A DNA stretch of 64,000 nucleotides from Pogonophryne albipinna (lineage: Eukaryota > Chordata > Actinopteri > Perciformes > Artedidraconidae), in the NCBI GenBank assembly GCA_028583405.1, contig CM053255.1, forward strand, positions 34,726,721-34,790,720, written 5' to 3'. Below are positions 1 through 64,000 of the stretch, in pieces (positions within the stretch are counted from its first letter, which is position 1; each line of letters opens with the position of its first letter). Under the pieces are notes generated by a model that searched no databases, had not been told where the DNA came from, and worked only from the letters and a program-made list of their open reading frames with translations. The translations under genes were made by a program, and so were the position numbers.

Positions 1-1221
1 AAACCACATGTAATATTATCTGTGTATCATGAAGTATGTGTCCATCTATAACACTCGCATATAATTGTAATTCTGCCTAAAATGCTCTATTCTTGTATTT
101 ATAAGTCTTTTCTGTTCTGTGGACCAATTTTGTACGACCAGCAGAGTGCGCTGTTGTAATTTTCAATTTCATCCACTAGAGGTAGCTAATCTTAAAAATA
201 CCTTTGAAATTTTGTTACAATATGATCAAACAATATAGCACAAAACTGCCAAAACACATTTGCAAACAGGAATACTTCAAAAACCGCCAATACACATTTG
301 CCAGCAGAAATACTTCAAAAATCAGATTGGACCTTTAGAAAATACAACAATCTTTCCTTACAAACACCAAAGTCCAACGGTATAGATAACCTGATTTAGC
401 AAAAATGAACTATTTTCTAGTTCCAACTGTGACAAGAAGTATGATTTGTTCTTCACAAGATGGAGGTCAGAAAAATGACTTAGCCTCATGGGAGTGAAAC
501 TAGATGCATAAGAACAAACAAAGGAGTGGCGACTGCCATGTGTTTGTTTGTCAACATGAGGTCAAAACAAGATGGCAACTGATTATTTCAAACTCTGACC
601 TGCAGACAAAGAGTTGTTCAAGAAGAATGGCTCTCACTGATGAGATCAGTCACAAAGTGGTTGATAGAAATTCAACACAAAAAAACAACACTTTTTAAAA
701 TAACATTTCTATCTAGTTTTGTCTTGTGATTATCTGTTGCTGTTTAGACACGCTGGTATTGGACTAATATGGAGACCCATCAGCGACTATTAACAGACCG
801 TCGTGAAATTTAACGTAATGCTGCTGTAATTCCGATTACCGTAATCCACCTGCAATATCTTGGTTGAAAACACAACAGTATAACCACTATACCAGCCGTA
901 CTGATTTGTCGTCCAAAACGACTTTCAATTTATTGTCCTAAACAATTTTTATCGTCCAAAACGATTTCAAATCTCTTCTACCCCCCTGACCTGGGCTGAC
1001 CGGATGCATGGGGGGAGAGCCGCCACTCGCACATTTAATTTGTACATCGCCGCATCTTTTGTGTAATTAAATGCTGTTAACTTTTATAGGCTTCCCTTGA
1101 CTCTTTTCAGTATGTCCTGCTCTCAGGGTTCAATAATTGCTAACACTCGACATTGAGAAACGGCCCAGATTACCAGCGTGCTTTTATTTAGTGACTCGTC
1201 TGTCTGCGTCGCGTCACGATT
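1..1221. other. 3' flank, no gene recognised
   Basis: AT-rich DNA downstream of the mitochondrial carrier gene. A short imperfect duplication is visible at about 245-320: a stretch with 'cacatttg' and 'aatacttcaaaaa' occurs twice. Small palindromes of the type 'tcgtccaaaacga' lie at about 909-965. A 64-codon open frame at 504-698 has no recognisable domain and no splice context, so I do not call it a gene. Confidence 0.5.
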
Positions 1222-1423
1222 TTCCGGCGTCATACATGTTACTTGTTAGACGCTTTTATCCAAAGCGACTTACATACTCAATACTGTGGGCAATCCCCAC
1301 AGGAGCAATTTGGGGTGAAGTGTCTCAGGGACACAACGACATGCTGACTGCAGTGGGGTTTGAACCTGTGCTCCCCTGATCCCAACACCAAGACTCTACC
1401 CACTGCGCCACACACCTCCATAC
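1222..1423 (-). repeat. tRNA-derived SINE, family A, copy 1
   Basis: On the minus strand the element begins with a tRNA-like head carrying an A-box-like 'tggcgcagtgggtagag' and a B-box-like 'ggttcaaaccc'. It ends with a body containing 'gtaagtcgctttggataaa', a tail sequence common in fish short interspersed repeats. A second copy in the same orientation lies at 10877-11068 with only a few differences. The head would supply the internal RNA polymerase III promoter; mobilisation would depend on a LINE. Confidence 0.75.
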
Positions 1424-2838
1424 CCTACTGGGCGCGTTTCAGAAGCGGAGTGTCTTGCCTGCCGGCTCGCAGTTTTTGTTGATTTGGGCATATTTCCTGG
1501 ACAGGCTACTTTGTACAAACAGTTAATAATAATTGTAATATCCCAGTTATAAACGACATGAATCAAAGATGTGTTGCTGTATTTTAGTGGTAAAAAAATG
1601 CATTCATCATCATAATTATTCTATATATATAATTTACACAGTGCCTGTAAAGCGGAGGAGAACGCTGGCATTTCTCCTCCTACTTGAAAGACTACGGAGG
1701 GATAGGGTCTGCAAATTAGTTTATTTGGGGGATGGGTCGGATGCTCTGACCGGTCCACTTCCTGCCCGGCGCCTCTGCAACGCCTCGCGTCGAAAAATAG
1801 ACTTGAATCCTATTTTGAGCGGAGCCCAGCGCCGAGACGCTTCTGGGACGCTTCTGGGACGCTTCTGGGACGCTTTTGAGCCAAAAACAAGTAAAAAGAA
1901 AAAACGTTAAATTCGAGATGAGGGAACTGGAAGTAGGAAAATGCTTTCTCATATCCGTGTTTAAAGACTCATTCCTGCACCACTCTATTAGCCTGTCTGG
2001 AGGCTGATGGAGCTCAGGGGTGAACAGAAACGTAACCTTACCTTAACTATGAGGTTCATGATGTCAGTAGCTCAGACGGCTGAGAGAGAGACAGCCCATA
2101 AAGAACATTATTGTCATTATTAGCCAGTCTTCAGTCTTGTAACCTGGAAACACTGTACTACCAGCATGAAACTAGAGTCTGCTAACTTACTCGGGTAAAA
2201 CACCCTACACCTGAGCCTGTGAGCCTTTGGACAGTCATTCATATATGCTCTCTTCAACCTCAAAAGACTGCAGGTACAGTTTCACATTCCTTGTGTTGCC
2301 ACATTGTGCGCTGAGAGGCTGAGGGTTAGACAGCAGCACTGTCAGACCAAACAACAGTGTCAAAAGTCCACTCAGTATATTTTTCCATGACTTTGTTTAA
2401 GCACTTTATGGATATGTAATTTCTGTTTTTTACAGTTCAGGCTTCACTCCTGTTGAGCAGAACACCTGAAGCCAAACTCAGGAAGTATTTATCTCACCAT
2501 GGCAAGTTCTCCAAAGAGGAAATACAAGAGTTTCTTCTTCAGTGTATTAAAGAAGCTGCTGGGGGAGCCTGTCCTGCTGTGTGTGATTTGTGTGTACAAT
2601 CTTAGGAGCCCTCCTTACTGTCTCTAACTTTACAGAGATTAACTGTTTTAGTAATAAAATACTTTTAGAATTACTTTAAGAGACTTAGCATCGCCGGCTA
2701 CTGGCTTAGTCCAAGTACCTTAATAATAATAATATATAACATATAAGGGACCCGATATCAGTAAAACTAGCTCCTGTACCGTATTACTTAGTGTCTTTGG
2801 AACAACAATTTATCAAAATGTCTATTATTTTTCTACGT
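1424..2838. other. 3' flank / possible 3' UTR side of the carrier gene
   Basis: No supported gene. A short tandem repeat of about 11 bp ('cttctgggacg', roughly four units, the last diverged) lies at about 1842-1876. A 42-codon frame begins at 2499 in a good Kozak context (caccatgg) but has no family resemblance I recognise. The 3' UTR of the carrier gene must lie here on the minus strand, but I see no unambiguous polyadenylation signal close to its stop codon. Confidence 0.4.
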
Positions 2839-63063
<60,225 letters not shown>

Positions 63064-63360
63064 CTGGATGAGGACACAGAGAGGGAGAGAGTTGGACTAG
63101 TTGCAACATGACATCAGTAAACACATCGAGTGATCTTAGTATTTTTCAGATTATATATTGCTATAACCCTCGATCTCTCGATCTTTTTTTTTGTAAAGTT
63201 AGTTAGTGATTTAACACTAAAAATGAAGGAAAAGGATCAGGGCACATGTGAATAGATTTGTTCTGATATTAAAGGCGTAAAAAATAAAGTTACTTAGTGA
63301 ATCCACTTTTTTTAAATGTCATGCTCTGTACACACATGCGTCACTTCCGGGCAAAAAGTA
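63064..63360. other. Intron sequence
   Basis: A pyrimidine tract for the microexon lies at its left edge on the minus strand; the rest is AT-rich. No gene. Confidence 0.4.
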
Positions 63361-63985
63361 CGGCTCCGCCCACTTTTGGGGGAAAACAAAGCTGTCATTT
63401 GAATGCCGGTCAATACAAATTCTGAAGTTTTTGCCAATCCGAGCCGAAATTTAAGAAAACCGTGGATTTTTGGATCTTCAAAGAGCCCGATTACAATGGC
63501 CAGACAGGCAAACAATTACATTAAATCATTGGAAATCGACGATCGGGCTCGATATATGGTTAAATATAGCAGTAGGCGATCGATGTCCATGGATGAGAGT
63601 TACATCACTTTACGGCCCCGCCCACTTTTGGGGGAATCCAACGCTGTCATTTGAACGCCGATCAAGCCTGAGACAGGCCCGGTGTCAACCCAACATATGA
63701 GTTACGACCGGAGCTCACGGTGTGAGTCCTGCCGGGGATTGGAGCACGCAAACGTGGCTCTCACTCCCCAGGTGTCGTGCACTCATTGTGTTTGTCTCCC
63801 TCTGGCCCACAGACAGTGGAGAGCGGACCAATTATTTATTGGATCCGAGTGGCGGGCAGCAGTCAGGCGACTCCTTCCCCTCCATTCACGGATCACCATG
63901 GGGTTCCCCCGGCCCCATCCTCCCTCTCCTCCGGACGGGGGCGACAGGGTGGGGCCCGGTGTCAGCCCGACATATGAGTTACGAC
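63361..63985. repeat. Two interleaved direct repeats at the window edge
   Basis: 'cgcccacttttgggggaa' followed by 'gctgtcatttgaa(t/c)gccg' occurs at about 63368 and 63620. 'ggcccggtgtcaacccaaca' type sequence followed by 'tatgagttacgaccgg' occurs at about 63676 and 63954. Plus-strand frames across them (for example 63403-63654, containing ANNYIKSLEIDDRARYMV) look like scraps of a transposon protein that I cannot assign. Confidence 0.6.
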
Positions 63986-64000
63986 CGGCTGTGGCTGGCT

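Noticed and set aside
1222..1423. tRNA gene
   Set aside because: A- and B-box-like motifs are present, but no cloverleaf can be completed and a SINE body follows; the copies at 10877 and 59690 confirm SINEs.
2499..2627. Short frame starting at a good Kozak ATG, MASSPKRKYKSFFF
   Set aside because: 42 codons, no recognised family, not bounded by convincing splice sites; insufficient to call.
63403..63700. Plus-strand gene at the right edge
   Set aside because: Short overlapping frames over duplicated sequence with only vague similarity to transposon proteins; cannot be supported.

Overview
The window is vertebrate, almost certainly teleost fish, nuclear DNA. It has one spliced host gene, long CA/GT microsatellites, and a dense set of fish-type transposable elements (Rex3, L2 and Tx1/L1-like LINEs, BEL/Pao, DIRS, an endogenous retrovirus, hAT, Tc1, PIF/Harbinger-like elements and tRNA-derived SINEs). 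A percomorph is my guess from the element mix; the species cannot be read from the sequence.

The only clear conserved host gene is on the minus strand and spans nearly the whole window. It is a calcium-dependent mitochondrial ATP-Mg/phosphate carrier of the SCaMC family, best matched to SLC25A23. Ten coding exons, from a 16-nt microexon at about 63.06 kb to the stop codon at 2839, join in frame with GT-AG junctions and carry three EF-hand loops followed by three mitochondrial carrier repeats. The N-terminus lies beyond the right edge.

Layout from left to right. 0-2.8 kb: 3' flank with a SINE. 2.8-3.3 kb: last two exons. 3.3-11.5 kb: an intron holding a hAT element with a long-inverted-repeat element nested in it, an L2-type LINE, another LINE piece and a SINE. 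11.5-13.7 kb: three exons, with a Tc1-like element that contains a solo LTR in one intron. 13.7-58.9 kb: a single 45-kb intron that is nearly all transposons. It starts (minus sense) with an L1/Tx1 ORF1 at 58.3-56.4 kb and ends with an L1/Tx1 ORF2 at 20.0-13.8 kb. Between them lie an internally deleted BEL/Pao element, an L1 3' end on the plus strand, a DIRS element whose reverse transcriptase has been lost and whose middle is a tandem repeat, an endogenous retrovirus with open gag and pol but no 5' LTR or env, PIF/Harbinger-like and hAT-like elements, large CA/CT arrays, a THAP-domain gene, an intact-looking spliced SGNH-hydrolase gene and a nearly complete Rex3. 58.9-64 kb: the EF-hand exons, separated by a SINE, microsatellites and two short DNA transposons.

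The most interesting items are: the nested pile-up, which may all sit inside one original L1; the tail-to-tail THAP / SGNH-hydrolase gene pair, whose only companions are later insertions; the retrovirus gag-pol junction with a UGA-CUA-G readthrough-type context and a non-standard protease active site; a 43-bp hairpin array in front of gag; and the 16-nt microexon in the carrier gene.
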